Positions 1 to 13,219 of a stretch of DNA of 64,000 bases are shown piece after piece. The position numbers and the translations under genes are program-made. The stretch covers positions 953,001 to 1,017,000 of the forward strand of contig JAOTOM010005142.1 in the NCBI GenBank assembly GCA_034440615.1, given 5' to 3'. Within the stretch, counting starts at the first letter, position 1; the number at the start of each line of letters is the position of its first letter. The DNA is from Ashinkailepas kermadecensis. Taxonomy: Eukaryota; Arthropoda; Thecostraca; Neolepadidae. The notes under the pieces were generated by a model. The model saw only the letters and a program-made list of their open reading frames with translations, searched no databases and was not told where the DNA came from.

Positions 1-23
1 GTCAGCGGGCAGATCTTGGGTTC

Positions 24-2159
<2,136 letters not shown>

Positions 2160-2160
2160 T

Positions 2161-2179
2161 ATATATATATATATATATA
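2161..2179. repeat. (AT)n microsatellite
   Basis: A short run of alternating A and T, about nine repeats, in otherwise unique sequence. Confidence 0.9.
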
Positions 2180-2444
2180 AAATAGGTGAAACAAAATAAT
2201 CAAAGACCGGTTGATGCAGCCACAGTCTTCCGTAAGTGCACAGTGCAATGTGACTGGCACCAAGACTAGGTTTCAACACTAAGACATCCGGGCGTTTGTA
2301 TCAAAGAGCAGTACTTGCAGCATGAGCTTGCACAATGCTATATCAAACAACACCATTCGACCTTCTAACGAAAACAGAAGGGAGGATAATTTTCCGGAGA
2401 TGATGTTCTGGGAGTACGAATCCAGAACGAGGCTGTGTGTAGGC

Positions 2445-2492
2445 GTCACGTGGCCAACGAAGTCTATGCTCCCTAAAGCCCAAATAATTAGC
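2445..2492 (+). mobile_element. Decayed LINE/SINE hairpin tail
   Basis: The segment AGGCGTCACGTGGCCAACGA, followed by AGTC, ATGC and CCCTAAAGCCCAAATAAT, aligns with the 3' hairpin tails at 3121 and 38168. The stem here is damaged. No head or coding part remains. Confidence 0.5.
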
Positions 2493-2763
2493 TTTCTAAC
2501 GGAACCAGGCTGCTTTTTTGTGCCATGTGCTGGAACTCCTTCCCTGTCAGGTCACGACCTGGGTCACCGTCTTGTGGTCGGTTATGATTCTGTTCCCGGG
2601 CGTGTCGTGTTCCAGACTGCTGGATAGTGGGCAGTGGACAGTGGAAAGTGGACACCCTTGTGCCGAACCTTTCCACACAAAGTATGAATTAATCATGTGA
2701 GAAGACGAAGCACTTGTACTGAAGCTACGGACCGTTCACTGGAATGTCTCCATGTCTGGTGAA

Positions 2764-4120
2764 TAGTATCTCCTGCCTGACCTCCCCTGACTGACCTCCA
2801 CTGATAGCTATATGGCATATGCAGTAGATGCGTCCCTAAACTACAATACCTCCATTGACTGACCTATCCTGCCTGACCTCCCTTGTATGACACCTCCCCT
2901 GGTTGGCCTCTTCTATGTGACCTCTGACTGACCTCCCCCCTCCCCTGTGTGACACCTCCCCTGGTTGGCCTCCTCTATATGACCTCCACTGCCTGACCTC
3001 TCCTGACTGACCTCCACTGTGTGACACCTCCCATGCCTGACCTCCCCTGTTTGACATACACTGCCTGACCTCCCCTGTCTGACATACACTGCCTGACCTC
3101 CCCTGACTGACCTCCACTATGGGCGCTACATGACCAATGAAGTCGATGCGCCCTAAAGCCCTAATAACTAACTAACTAACTAACTAACTGACTGACTGAC
3201 CTCCACTGATAGCTATATGAACTATGCAGTGGATGCGTGCCTAAACTACAATACCTCCATTGTCTGACCTCCCCGGACTGTCCTCCCCTGCCTGACCTCA
3301 CTTGCTTGACCTCCCCTGTGTGACACCTCCCCTTGTTGGTCTCCTATGTGTGACCTCCACTACCTGACCTCCACTGCCTGACCTCTCCTGCCTGACCTCC
3401 TCTGCCTGACCTCCCCTGCCTGACCTCCACTGCCTGACCTCTCCCGCCTGACCTCCCCTGCCTGACCTCTGCCTGACCTCCCCTGCCAGACCTCCACTGC
3501 CTGACCTCTCCCGCCCGACCACCCCTGCCTGACCTCCCCTGCCTGACCTCCCCTGCCTGACCTCCCCTGCCTGACCTCTGCCTGACCTCTGCCTGACCTC
3601 TGCCTGATCTCCCCTGCCAGACCTCCACTGCCTGACCTCTCCCGCCTGACCTCCACTGCCTGACCTCTCCCGCCTGACCTCTCCCGCCTGACCTCTCCCG
3701 CCTGACCTCTCCCACCTGACCTCCCCTGCCTGACCTCCCCTGCCAGACCTCCACTGCCTGACCTCTCCCGCCTGACCTCCCCTGCCTGACCTCCCCTGCC
3801 TGACCTCTGCCTGACCTCCCCTGCCAGACCTCCACTGCCTGACCTCTCCTGCCTGACCTCCCCTGCCTGACCTCCCCTGCCTGACCTCCACTGCCTGACC
3901 TCCACTACCTGACCTCTCCCGCCTGACCTCTCCCGCCTGACCTCTCCCGCCTGACCTCTCCCGCCTGACCTCTCCCGCCTGACCTCTCCCGCCTGACCTC
4001 TCCCGCCTGACCTCTCCCGCCTGACCTCTCCCGCCTGACCTCCCCTGCCTGACCTCTGCCTGACCTCCCCTGCCAGACCTCCACTGCCTGACCTCTCCTG
4101 CCTGACCTCCTCTAGGTAAC
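2764..4120. repeat. CTGACCTCC minisatellite, mostly 14-bp units
   Basis: Short units built on CCTGACCTCCCCTG and CCTGACCTCTCCCG alternate over about 1.3 kb. The block at 3290-4120 is the most regular, and 2764-3118 is looser with ACACCTCCC variants. A hairpin-tail insertion splits it at about 3119-3190. Two copies of a decayed tail (about 2805-2850 and 3208-3255) lie inside the repeat. The long Gly-Arg-Gln frames on the minus strand follow from the 14-bp period and are not a gene. Confidence 0.93.
3119..3190 (+). mobile_element. Tail-only retroposed insertion
   Basis: GGGCGCTACATGACCAATGA opens a hairpin whose other arm GCGCCC lies at 3148-3153. A TAAAGCCC stretch and a (TAAC)n tail to about 3188 follow. 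Flanking GACTGACCTCCACT occurs on both sides, which fits a target duplication, although the surrounding repeat makes that ambiguous. Nothing but the LINE/SINE 3' end is present. Confidence 0.75.
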
Positions 4121-4151
4121 ACCTCCCTTGACTGAGCCGTCCTGATCGCAG

Positions 4152-4320
4152 GCTCGATGAGCAGCCGGAGATGAGTGAGCGGGAGGGGTGCAGCGAGGCG
4201 GCCGGCGCCGACGGTCCTGCCGCCGCGCCTGTCTCGCCGGACCGCGATCGACCCACGCTCAAGGTGCACCTGCCCGTCGGCTTCAACATGGTCAAGTACT
4301 CCGAGAGCACCGATGTCCAG
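4152..4320 (+). CDS. PTK2 (FAK) orthologue: FAK exon A: N-terminus and start of FERM lobe F1
   Basis: This is the first visible exon of a focal adhesion kinase, the cytoplasmic tyrosine kinase that couples integrins to Src. An acceptor-like CGCAG precedes 4152, and ATG at 4171 opens 50 codons ending exactly at the donor CAG|GTCAGT. The reading is MSEREGCSEAAG, then an Ala/Pro-rich stretch, then TLKVHLPVGFNMVKYSES, the first strand of a FERM F1 lobe as in FAK proteins. I take Met4171 as the initiator because the residues before the FERM domain are low complexity. The frame stays open to the acceptor, however, so an upstream coding exon is possible. The other ATG at 4157 is out of frame and soon stopped. 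The intron that follows is phase 0. The donor is the first unit of a 26-bp tandem repeat with seven further donor copies (see the repeat at 4304-4520). Family assignment rests on all seven exons reading together as FAK. Confidence 0.85.
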
Positions 4321-4520
4321 GTCAGTCGGAGCTCACCGATGTCTAGGTCAGTCGGAGCTCACCGATGTCCAGGTCAGTTGGAGCTCACCGATGTCCAGGT
4401 CAGTCGGAGCTCACCGATGTCCAGGTCAGTCGGAACTCACCGATGTCCAGGTCAGTCGGAGCTCACCGATGTCCAGGTCAGTCGGAGCTCACCGATGTCC
4501 AGGTCAGTCGGAGCTTACCG
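4304..4520 (+). repeat. 26-bp minisatellite made of the exon A splice donor
   Basis: About eight 26-bp units follow each other across the 3' end of FAK exon A. Each unit contains ACCGATGTCCAG then GTCAGT, that is the last codons of the exon plus the splice donor. Donor-like GT dinucleotides fall at 4321, 4347, 4373, 4399, 4425, 4451, 4477 and 4503. The unit is not a multiple of three, but three units (78 bp) are, and the exon frame stays open through the whole array. Single-base differences (TCTAG in the second unit, a Cys/Thr-type change in others) show the array is not a perfect recent copy. Confidence 0.9.
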
Positions 4521-4554
4521 ACGTGGGAGGCGACTGGAATCAAGGTTGGGATAA

Positions 4555-6776
4555 TTGATCGGCGTCCAGGTCATTTGAAGGTCACTGATGACAGGTCGCG
4601 GTAGTGGAATGCACGTAGGTTGCGGGATGGATGGGTTATAACCTAGACAGTAATCAGATTGCCGGCGGTGTGGGGTCCGGAATAAGCACTGAAGTCTGAG
4701 TCAGCGGAGCGCTATTCAAGGGCTAACTGTCACACTGTATCTGAAGGGACTGACCCTGGCATCATCGCAAGTTGGTCGTTGCCAGTCGTTTTTTGGTCTA
4801 ATTTTTTTCGGAGAATCGAAGCGTACGGCGGTCGAACGACCAGCCTGCCACTCCCTTTGGTTCGATGCAGCCTAGCGTGGCCACTAGAGAGGCAAGCAAT
4901 TGGCTCCGGCGTCGGCAAGGAGCTGGACACATTTTGCATGCAACTGAAGCTGCCTGTTCACGTGGGGCACGTGCGTTGTGTTCAGTACGGACGGACGTTT
5001 ACATTGTAGCAGCTGGATGGACGCAATTTCAAGCTGGACATCGAGGCTGCAATTTCGAGCTCGATTAGTTGATGTTGATGTGGAGACCACTGGGTGTTGG
5101 GGATTTCAACTACCAGCTGGGCTGTGCGGTGGCCGGCATATTTCATCACAGGGTGATTTCATCATCGCAATGTCACTCGTAAATAGTCATTTCTTCTTAC
5201 TTACAAGCAGCCTGGACACCGCTTCGCAATCGTCTGTGTGGTCTGCTGCTCGATGTTGCCGGTGGGGCAGTTGATCTCGGTTGGCGTCAGGTTTGACCGG
5301 TTTTCGTCACGTCATTACAAGTCACGCAACTCGCGCGCTGAATCGCCAGCGGAGGAATTGGCTGATTATGATGAAGCATTGTGTATGCTCCACGGCACAT
5401 GTCTTCAAGTACAGTGTCAATATTGCGTTATGGGTGATTTGGTTTGTCAGCCTTCGATACATCCACGCAGTGCATTCACTCACGCAATTGCTCAACACAA
5501 ACAAAACAGCGACAAACTGCATGCATGGTCGAAAGTGTGGCCGTGCGCGCAGTGTTGTACGAGCACGGGTAAAGATTGGGAGTTGGCACAGAGATTGTGG
5601 AGGTGGTCCTTCGTGGAATTTGTGAGATATCATGCTGGGATTGCGGGTGTCAGATGGCTAGGCAAGGGAGCCAAAATATGCGACGGTTTGTGTGCGATCA
5701 GAGCTGTGGGGCCAGTTATCCGCCCCACTCCCTATTTGTCGTGTCCATCAAGTGCCCGCGTGTCACTGGGTGACGTATGTGCCTCCATTGTGTATATTCT
5801 TTGATAACAAAAAATACTGCTAAGCGCTGCACCGCGACTGAAATCCTAGTATATTCCAAGTAAAACCTCATGCATATTCTGTGAAATTTCCCTGCCTCGG
5901 GTGACGTCAGATCGCTAATCTAGAGCAGGTTAAAGTACAACGCCAGATTTTTTTCGACCTCGATCACTTGGTGGCTTGTCATTGTATTTTGTAAGACCTA
6001 CTATGGTGAACGTATGTATGGGTATCGCGATTTTTCACCAAACATTTTAATATGCCAAGGCTATCAACCTCGAGTGACCTTTATATAGACTGAATTTGTA
6101 GACTTCGCCACCGTGGCCGCTATGGCGCGATTTGCTGTGTTCCCCTGGAGCCCATTTGTCATGACCAAGAATGGCGTTAGGCGGCATTATAATATCATAC
6201 GAATCATAACCTTGGGCCTTGTCACAATTCCATGGGACATATCCGGCAGCAGGAGCAGAACCCTAAGAGCAGAAGCAGAAAGCAGAAAATATATGTTATA
6301 ATTAAACGTGAACGATGCTCCACTGTGACCCACTATCAAAAGGGCCACAAGACGTCAGTGGACCTGGCATACCCCCATCACCACATCACCACATAATCAT
6401 GCAAATTTGATTATCGAATGCGAATCTGATCATCTAGTAATAATGGTTAGAGCACTTCGTTAGCGAAGTTTTATCCAATTTTAACGGCCAGTTGGATATA
6501 GTTCCTCCGGCCGGTTAAAACCATGGTTTTAGCCGGTTGTAACCGCCGGGTTGGGAAAGCTTGCCAACTCTGGGGTTAAATTCGTGTTCTAGGGAGATGT
6601 AGTGCCTGTCACCCTGCTCCAGTATCCGTGCATGGAGTACTCTGTTTCTTGAGGAAGGCTCGAGTCCATCCAGTGTTCGCCATAGTCTCCCCTCCCCCCA
6701 TAATTTGGGTTTGCAAGATGGCACACTATGGACAGTCCCTCACAATGATTGCTTAGTTGCTCGCGCTCTCCGGCCC
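4555..6776. other. Intron A, unique sequence
   Basis: No exon or recognisable element was found. The longest open frame (5238-5804 +, 188 codons) is rich in Cys and Ser, resembles no family known to me and lacks a compelling start. I treat it as intronic. Confidence 0.45.
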
Positions 6777-7482
6777 ATCTGTCGGTCGGAGCGGTAGTTG
6801 TCGGCTCTCCACGGCAGACCTTTCGGTCGGAGCGGTAGTTGCCGGCTCTCCACGGCAGATCTGTCGGTTGGAACGGTAGTTGTCGGCTCTCCACGGCAGA
6901 CCTTTCGGTCGGAGCGGTAGTTGCCGGCTCTCCACGGCAGATCTGTCGGTCGGAACGGTAGTTGTCGGCTCTCCACGGCAGATCTGTCGGTCGGAACGGT
7001 AGTTGTCGGCTCTCCACGGCAGACCTTTCGGTCGGAGCGGTAGTTGTCGGCTCTCCACGGCAGATCTGTCGGTCGGAGCGGTAGTTGTCGGCTCTCCACG
7101 GCAGATCTGTCGGCCGGAACGGTAGTTGTCGGCTCTCCACGGCAGATCTGTCGGTCGGCCATCTGTCGGTTGGAGCAGTAGTTGTCGGCTCTCCACGGCC
7201 CATCTGTCGGTTGGAGCAGTAGTTGTCGGCTCTACACGGCCCATCTGTCGGTCGGAGCAGTGGTTGTCGGCTCTCCATGGCCCATCTGTCGGTCGGAGCA
7301 GTAGTTGTCGGCTCTCCACGGCCCATCTGTCGGTCGGAGCGGTAGTTGTCGGCTCTCCGCGGCTCTGTCGGTTAGAGCAGTAGTTGTCGGCTCTCCATGG
7401 CCCATCTGTCGGTCGGAGCAGTAGTTGTCGGCTCTCCACGGCCCATCTGTCGGTCGGAGCGGTAGTTGTCGGCTCTCCGCGA
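6777..7482. repeat. 41-bp minisatellite
   Basis: About 17 units of 41 bp, built on CGGTCGGAGCGGTAGTTGTC and CGGCTCTCCACGG. Two sub-types differ in the last part (GCAGATCTGTC on the left, GCCCATCTGTC from about 7195 rightward), so the array has two blocks. Units are contiguous with no spacers. The frames crossing it on both strands are artefacts. Confidence 0.95.
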
Positions 7483-7547
7483 CCCCTGCCGTCGCTGTTC
7501 GGCAATGTCTTCAGACGGTATCAACTCGGGTACGGTTTTACCCGCAC

Positions 7548-8655
7548 GTCTATGGTGGACGGGGTGTGGGTAATCTGGCCTGCAGCTGATGTGTCTGTGG
7601 TGGACGGGGTGCGGGTAATCTGGCCTGCAGCTGATGTGTCTGTGGTGGACGGGGTGCGGGTAATCTGGCCTGCAACTGATGTGTCTGTGGTGGACGGGGT
7701 GCGGGTAATCTGGCCTGCAGCTGATGTGTCTGTGGTGGACGGGGTGCGGGTAATTTGGCCTGCAACTGATGTGTCTGTGGTGGACGGGGTGCGGGTAATC
7801 TGGCCTGCAACTGATGTGTCTGTGGTGGACGGGGTGCGGGTAATCTGGCCTGCAGCTGATGTGTCTATGGTGGACGGGGTGCGGGTAATTTGGCCTGCAA
7901 CTGATGTGTCTGTGGTGGACGGGGTGCGGGTAATCTGGCCTGCAACTGATGTGTCTGGTGGACGGGGTGCGGGTAATCTGGCCTGCAACTGATGTGTCTG
8001 TGGTGGACTGGGTGCGGGTAATCTGGCCTGCAGCTGATGTGTCTATGGTGGACGTGGTGCGAGTAATCTGGCCTGCAACTGATGTGTCTGTGGTGGACGG
8101 GGTGCGGGTAATCTGGCGTGCAGCTGATGTGTCTATGGTGGACTGGGTGCGGGTAATCTGGCCTGCAGCTGATGTGTCTATGGTGGACGGGGTGCGAGTA
8201 ATCTGGCCTGCAGCTGATGTGTCTGTGGTGGACTGGGTGCGGGTAATCTGGCCTGCAACTGATGTGTCTGTGGTGGACGGGGTGCGGGTAATCTGGCCTG
8301 CAGCTGATGTGTCTATGGTGGACTGGGTGAGGGTAATCTGGCCTGCAACTGATGTGTCTGGTGGACGGGGTGCGGGTAATCTGGCCTGCAGCTGATGTGT
8401 CTATGGTGGACGGGGTGCGGGTAATCTGGCCTGCAGCTGATGTGTCTGGTGGACGGGGTGCGGGTAATCTGGCCTGCAGCTGATGTGTCTGTGGTGTACG
8501 GGGTGCGGGTAATATGGCCTGCAGCTGATGTGTCTGGTGGACGAGGTGCGGGTAATATGGCCTGCAGCTGATGTGTCTGGTGGACGGGGTGCGGGTAATA
8601 TGGCCTGCAGCTGATGTGTCTGGTGGACGGGGTGCGGGTAATCTGGCCTGCAGCT
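7548..8655. repeat. 45-bp minisatellite with 42-bp variants
   Basis: About 25 units built on GTGGACGGGGTGCGGGTAAT, then CTGGCCTGCAGCTGATGTGT. Units lacking three bases (TCTGGTGGAC in place of TCTGTGGTGGAC) become common from about 8355 on. Because 45 and 42 are multiples of three, both strands stay open, which explains the 319-codon minus-strand frame. The unit has PstI-type CTGCAG or the variant CTGCAA. Confidence 0.95.
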
Positions 8656-8665
8656 GATACCGTCG

Positions 8666-9426
8666 ACTGTGGCCAACCGGAGTAATTATCTCCGCCGAAG
8701 TCCCTGGGGCCGCGGTCATGTTTTGGCTGTGGTTTATCTGATGGGGTAATGTTTCCTGGCGCGGCCGGATGTACGGGATAATGAGCTTGCGGCTGTGGCG
8801 CATCTGGAGACGATTGCGGCGCATTGTGTCTGGCTGGCTGCAAGGCGTCGTGTGATCGGGTCTGGCGCTGCATCTCCAGCCAAGAAACTATCTGCCTGGC
8901 GCTGTGTTGCATTGTGATGTCAATTGATTATCGCTGTGATGTTGCATTCGGCAATTTGCATTAGTGTTGAGTGCTGGCGCTGCTGATGGTGAGTGACGCT
9001 GTGTTCGACAGACTGCGTGCCGGTGGTGTTGTGGTGGTGACGCTTACCAGCGTGCGGCACCACGAATCACTGCTGGATTGTGCATGGTCTCGGCTGGGGT
9101 GTCATTTCGAGATGTGCCGCACACCGGAGGGTGGCACGTTACCTGTTTGGTGCTGATGGTGACGCGGTACTGTCGCGCTGGTATTACTGGCACCGCAGCA
9201 GTATGCCACAACCGTCCGTCAGCTGCTCGGTCTGTGCCAATTTGTGCACAAACCGTGACGCACGGCACGCTGTCACTGTGCACAGTCGGCACCAGACAGG
9301 TAATGGACCTCCTCAGGGGAGCCGGCCGTGCTTTTCCTCATTCGGACGAGTTGTTCTGCGGCTTCCAGCTGTACTGGCGACACACCAACCGTCGCCTTTT
9401 CTCATGTGACCCGTCCGCCCGTAGAG
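8666..9426. other. Intron A, unique sequence
   Basis: No coding, RNA or repeat feature was recognised between the 45-bp array and the SINE copy at 9427. Confidence 0.4.
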
Positions 9427-9570
9427 TAACGTGAGGGGTGGGGGCCCGTCTCCCAACCGAAGGGTTGTTGGTTAGAGTTCCACCTGTCGCCGCTCTTCGC
9501 CCGCGACCAGTCGTACTGAGAGATTGGCGGCGCTGTGTGCCCTAACAGTCGACTCGTCGTGAAGCTGACC
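9427..9570 (+). mobile_element. Divergent SINE of the tRNA-Val-like family
   Basis: The sequence from GTAACGTGAGGGG onward aligns with the other V-type SINEs from GTAAGATGCTCG to the tail, including CTCTTCGCCCGCGACCA and GAGAGATTGGCGGCGC. The hairpin arms are CGGCG and CGTCG with one wobble. The start of the tRNA head is missing. The tail runs into a CCA/CAC trinucleotide tract at 9567-9620. Confidence 0.75.
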
Positions 9571-9620
9571 ACCATCACCACCGCCACCACCACCACCACC
9601 GCCACCACCACCACCGTCAC
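9567..9620. repeat. (CCA)n/(CAC)n trinucleotide tract
   Basis: An imperfect ACC/CCA run with CGCC and CATC interruptions, directly at the 3' end of the SINE copy. It was probably seeded from the SINE tail. Confidence 0.85.
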
Positions 9621-9704
9621 AGTATATGAGCCCCACAATCACTGCGTCGACGCATGTGACTCACCTGGCATTGGCCCGTGCCCAGTGCAGGGTATCTGTC
9701 GGCT

Positions 9705-10308
9705 GCCAGGTACGGGCCGAGCGTCGCCGCGCGGCTCCCGAGCTGCCCCGTGCGCCGGTCCACCCCCTGTGACGCGACATACGTCGGCTGCCAGGTATGG
9801 GCCGAGCGTCGCCGCGCGGCTCCCGAGCTGCCCCGTGCGCCGCTCCACCCCCTGTGACGCGACATACGTCGGCTGCCAGGTACGGGCCGGGCGGCGCCGC
9901 GCGGCTCCCGAGCTGCCCCGTGCGCCGCTCCACCCCCTGTGACGCGACATACGTCGGCTGCCAGGTACGGGCCGAACGTCGCCGCGCGGCTCCCGAGCTG
10001 CCCCGTGCGCCGCTCCACCCCCTGTGACGCGACATACGTCGGCTGCCAGGTATGGGCCGGGCGTCGCCGCGCGGCTCCCGAGGTGCCCCGTGCGCCGCTC
10101 CACCCCCTGTGACGCGACATACGTCGGCTGCCAGGTATGGGCCGAGCGTCGCCGCGCGGCTCCCGAGCTGCCCCGTGCGCCGCTCCACCCCCTGTGACGC
10201 GACATACGTCGGCTGCCAGGTATGGGCCGGGCGTCGCCGCGCGGCTCCCGAGGTGCCCCGTGCGCCGGTCCACCCCCTGTGACGCGACATACGTCGGCTG
10301 CCAGGTAC
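9705..10308. repeat. 85-bp minisatellite
   Basis: About seven 85-bp units containing GGGCCGAGCGTCGCCGCGCG, CTCCCGAGCTGCCCCGTGCG and CGCGACATACGTCGGCTGCC. Units differ at a few sites (GAGCTG or GAGGTG, TACGGG or TATGGG). The frames through it on both strands are not genes. Confidence 0.95.
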
Positions 10309-10959
10309 GGTACGCTGGCGCGCTGTCGGCGGCACGCGATTACGGAACGTCTCAGTTTGATGGAAAGCGAGGTCGATGACATTTGACCGCACCTATTTGT
10401 CGCTTCACAGGCAATCTTCAACACCCGATTGTTCGTGCTACAACCGGGTAAACATCGTCAAACGAGATTGTAGAGGAGAGAACTGGGTTGGATAAAGACG
10501 CTAGATGACATCCATAAAGTTGTGCTTATAGAGATGGTGGGATTTTTATTTCCTTCCCTACCAGACCATCTGTACAGAAATATATCCAGTTGCCATCGGC
10601 ATCGCCCCAGCAGGATACGGTGAATTGGTCCGCCAGTCCGCAGATTTGAGGGAATCGTACCCGCTAATAATCTACAAAGATGTTGCATGAAGAACAAATT
10701 TTCACCATTGTAAAATGCCAATAAGGCTTGCTCTCCAAGTTAAAGTTTGGTTTATCAGCGTAATGTAAAATGAGCAATTTTACGTTGCCCTTTTGAATAC
10801 TCTGTATCAGTACACAGCATTAGGGATATACATTCCCTCGGGTGCTGGAGAATTTCAGGAGCAGCTGCTAAATGGGCAAGTGCAGCTGGTCATGGTAGGC
10901 TGAACATTGCTCGTGCTCTCCACGATTGGTTACTGATCGCAGATAAACGGACTGCCAAC
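10309..10959. other. Intron A, AT-richer unique sequence
   Basis: No feature supported. One minus-strand frame of 87 codons has no recognisable motif. Confidence 0.4.
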
Positions 10960-11145
10960 AACACCGTCAGCACTATGGCTGCCAACACCACCGTCATCAA
11001 CATGGCTGCTAACACCACCGTCAGCACCATGGCTGTCAACACCACCGTCAGCACCATGGCTGCCAACACAACCGTCAACACCATGGCTGCCATCACAACG
11101 GTGAACACCATGGCTGTCAACACCACCGTCACCACCATGGACGGA
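10960..11145. repeat. 27-bp/24-bp degenerate repeat
   Basis: Six or seven units based on CCATGGCTGCCAACACCACC followed by GTCA. The repeated Met-Ala-Asn-Thr-Thr-Val reading is a by-product of a period divisible by three. Confidence 0.85.
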
Positions 11146-11980
11146 CAGGACGTCACACAGACGTCATGTTGTAAATGCGAAGAAGGTTCGGATATTGCAG
11201 AGATTCCGGCCTAGGTCATCTTGTCAATTATTCATCTGATCAATCATGTTGATCTCAGATGTTTTCCGAATGTGATCTGAGCACCAGTCCTTGGTAGACT
11301 CGAATCTCCCGATCGTCCCGAGAACTCGCAACCGAGGCGAAGGCGTGGGTGGTTCGCAGGATCTGGGGTACTCAGGTCGACATGAGCATTGGTCAATATG
11401 CAGCACCGTAGATCATGGGGCCAATGGCCCTGTTTAGCTTTCGTGTTCATAATGAGCAGCACGTTGACAAGTAACCCCCCCCATTCCCAAGACAATTTTT
11501 ACAATCACACCTTGACGTTCTCAACTTTGGACCAAAATTCCTCGGGTGCACATGCCTTAGCTCATTGTGTAGTCGAGAGACACCGGCGCACTAACTTTGA
11601 GGACACACTGAATGATTCAACTTAGTGACCTTTGACATGGGGAAGACAACTGCTTTTATAGTTGTGATTTAAGTGGTGTTCTCGTGATTAGGAGGCTGAT
11701 TTCCACTGCAGCTGGTCCATATCGAAGGTCCATGTTCGAAAGTTAAAAAATGAACACAATTTTCACCGCCGTATATTTGAGGCCGGTTTTGCCGACAGGA
11801 TAAATCGCGGTCGTCCTTACCTCACATGTTACAGTAGTAGTACGAAGCCAGTCACTCGCATGATCCACCGCAATAGTATTGCAATAATGATGCGGTATTT
11901 TTGATTAATGAAGCATGTTCAAAATATGGTCATTTTATTTGTTTCGCAACCCATTTCGGTCACAAACATGAATAAAAAAT
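11146..11980. other. Intron A, unique sequence
   Basis: No gene or element recognised. Confidence 0.4.
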
Positions 11981-11994
11981 GCACTGAACACACA

Positions 11995-12169
11995 GGGGAC
12001 GAGTGGTCTAGGGGTAAGATGCTCGTCTCACAATCGAAAGATTGTGGGTTCGAATCTCACCTGTCGCTACTCTTCGCCCGCGACCAATCGGCGTGAGAGA
12101 TTGGCGACGCTATATGACTCAACAGTCGACGTGTCGTAAAACCAATAACCAATCCAACCAACCAATCCA
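11995..12169 (+). mobile_element. tRNA-Val-like SINE with target duplication
   Basis: The head starts GGGGACGAGTGGTCTAGGGG with an A-box-like region. An anticodon loop of CTCACAA type (CAC, valine) follows, then B-box GGTTCGAATC. The core CTCTTCGCCCGCGACCAATC and a hairpin (CGACGC 12105-12110, GTGTCG 12131-12136, one G-U pair) come next, then TAAAACCAATAACC. Flanking GCACTGAACACACA and GCAGTGAACACACA (11981-11994, 12170-12183) form a 14-bp target duplication with one mismatch. This is a SINE, not a functional tRNA gene: the stems are imperfect and the core and tail follow. Confidence 0.92.
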
Positions 12170-12183
12170 GCAGTGAACACACA

Positions 12184-13041
12184 GTCCCGTTAAGCGTATC
12201 GAGGGGAATGATGGAGGGCATGTACGCGAAGTGGTAACCATTTCTGTTCATTACTGGGCATTGCAACGAGTGCTGTTAGTTAGAAAAGTACACTGTATGA
12301 TTCAATAGTCTGAAATAATTATCGTGCGTGCGGCGTTCAGCGAAATCACGCCGTTCCCGACCATCGATCTCCATCAAACCATGGTGAAGTTCGATAACGT
12401 CTGCGGGTTATACATAGACAAACAAAACTGCTCTCCGAACCGGCCGGCCTTGTCGACCGCTTTCTCGGCACCTGCATCTCGTCTCGAATGGCAAAAATGC
12501 AAGTGCTCGATTTGTATCCCAAAGTATCGCGTTCGATCCCTGAGAGGGATAGCGCTTTTTAGCTCTGCCTTTAATAATGCAATTTGACGGATGTATCGCA
12601 TCCGAGATCACTTTAGCCCTGCATATATGCTTGGGGTCGCGTGGCTGCATGAACACTAAATGCGAGTGAGCACATACGTGATCCACCGATCCCACTCAGC
12701 CCCACACCCTATCCTAATCATCTTCCCGCTCTACAATTTCTCCATCCTCTTTTCATCTCATAGTCTCGAAATGACCGGGACCGGCCGAAGGGACTTTACT
12801 CCAGCAACATGATGCACACTGAATGTAGTGTGCCTATGACTGATATGCACTGAGGTATGCACTGCGCTTTCAACACCTGCCCTCGCCCCCTTAGTCTCAT
12901 TATACCGGTATTTTAGCAACAAGGGCGGTCAACGCACTATGCCAAGCTCACGAGAGGCTTTGTCAAATTATGCCTCTAGATTCGGTGTACATGATGCTTT
13001 CTTTTTCAATAAAGGTAATCGACTCAAATATAAGAGTACTG
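12184..13041. other. Intron A, unique sequence
   Basis: No gene. A B-box-like GCGTTCGATCCC near 12528 could mark a decayed tRNA-derived element, but no matching A-box or tail is convincing. Confidence 0.35.
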
Positions 13042-13219
13042 GGGGCGGGAATGGCCCAGTGGTTAGGGCGTCGCACTGTGGATACAAAGGTCCCGTGCTC
13101 AACGCTCGCACCGCTCGGACTTTTCCCAATTCCGCGGCCCACCGTCAAAACAGAGTGGATTGCGCCGCTTAGCAATTGCATAAAGTGCGCCGTGAATCAA
13201 ACCCAATAAAAAAGGAAAA
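13042..13219 (+). mobile_element. Second type of tRNA-derived SINE
   Basis: The element starts GGGGCGGGAATGGCCCAGTG, an A-box-like tRNA head with a GGTTAGGGCG D-arm, and has a decayed B-box near GTGCTCAACGC. The 3' part has GCGC arms around a GCAATTGC core and ends AATCAAACCCAATAAAAAAG. Flanking AAGAGTACTG and AAGAGTATTG (right copy 13220-13229) suggest a 10-bp target duplication with one mismatch. Its body differs from the V-type SINEs, although the tail also ends in a CCCAATAA motif. Confidence 0.7.

Noticed and set aside
3298..4310. Gly-Arg-Gln-rich repeat proteins on the minus strand
   Set aside because: They are by-products of the 14-bp CTGACC repeat and are antisense to the FAK exon.
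5238..5804. 188-codon open frame
   Set aside because: No recognisable domain, unusual Cys/Ser composition, no splice or homology evidence.
6777..7482. Possible CRISPR-like array
   Set aside because: Units are contiguous without unique spacers, and the genome is eukaryotic; this is a minisatellite.
11995..12070. Functional tRNA-Val or tRNA-Lys genes (also at 28831, 38900, 40306, 53898)
   Set aside because: The cloverleaf stems are imperfect. The same core and tail follow every copy, and target duplications mark them as SINEs.
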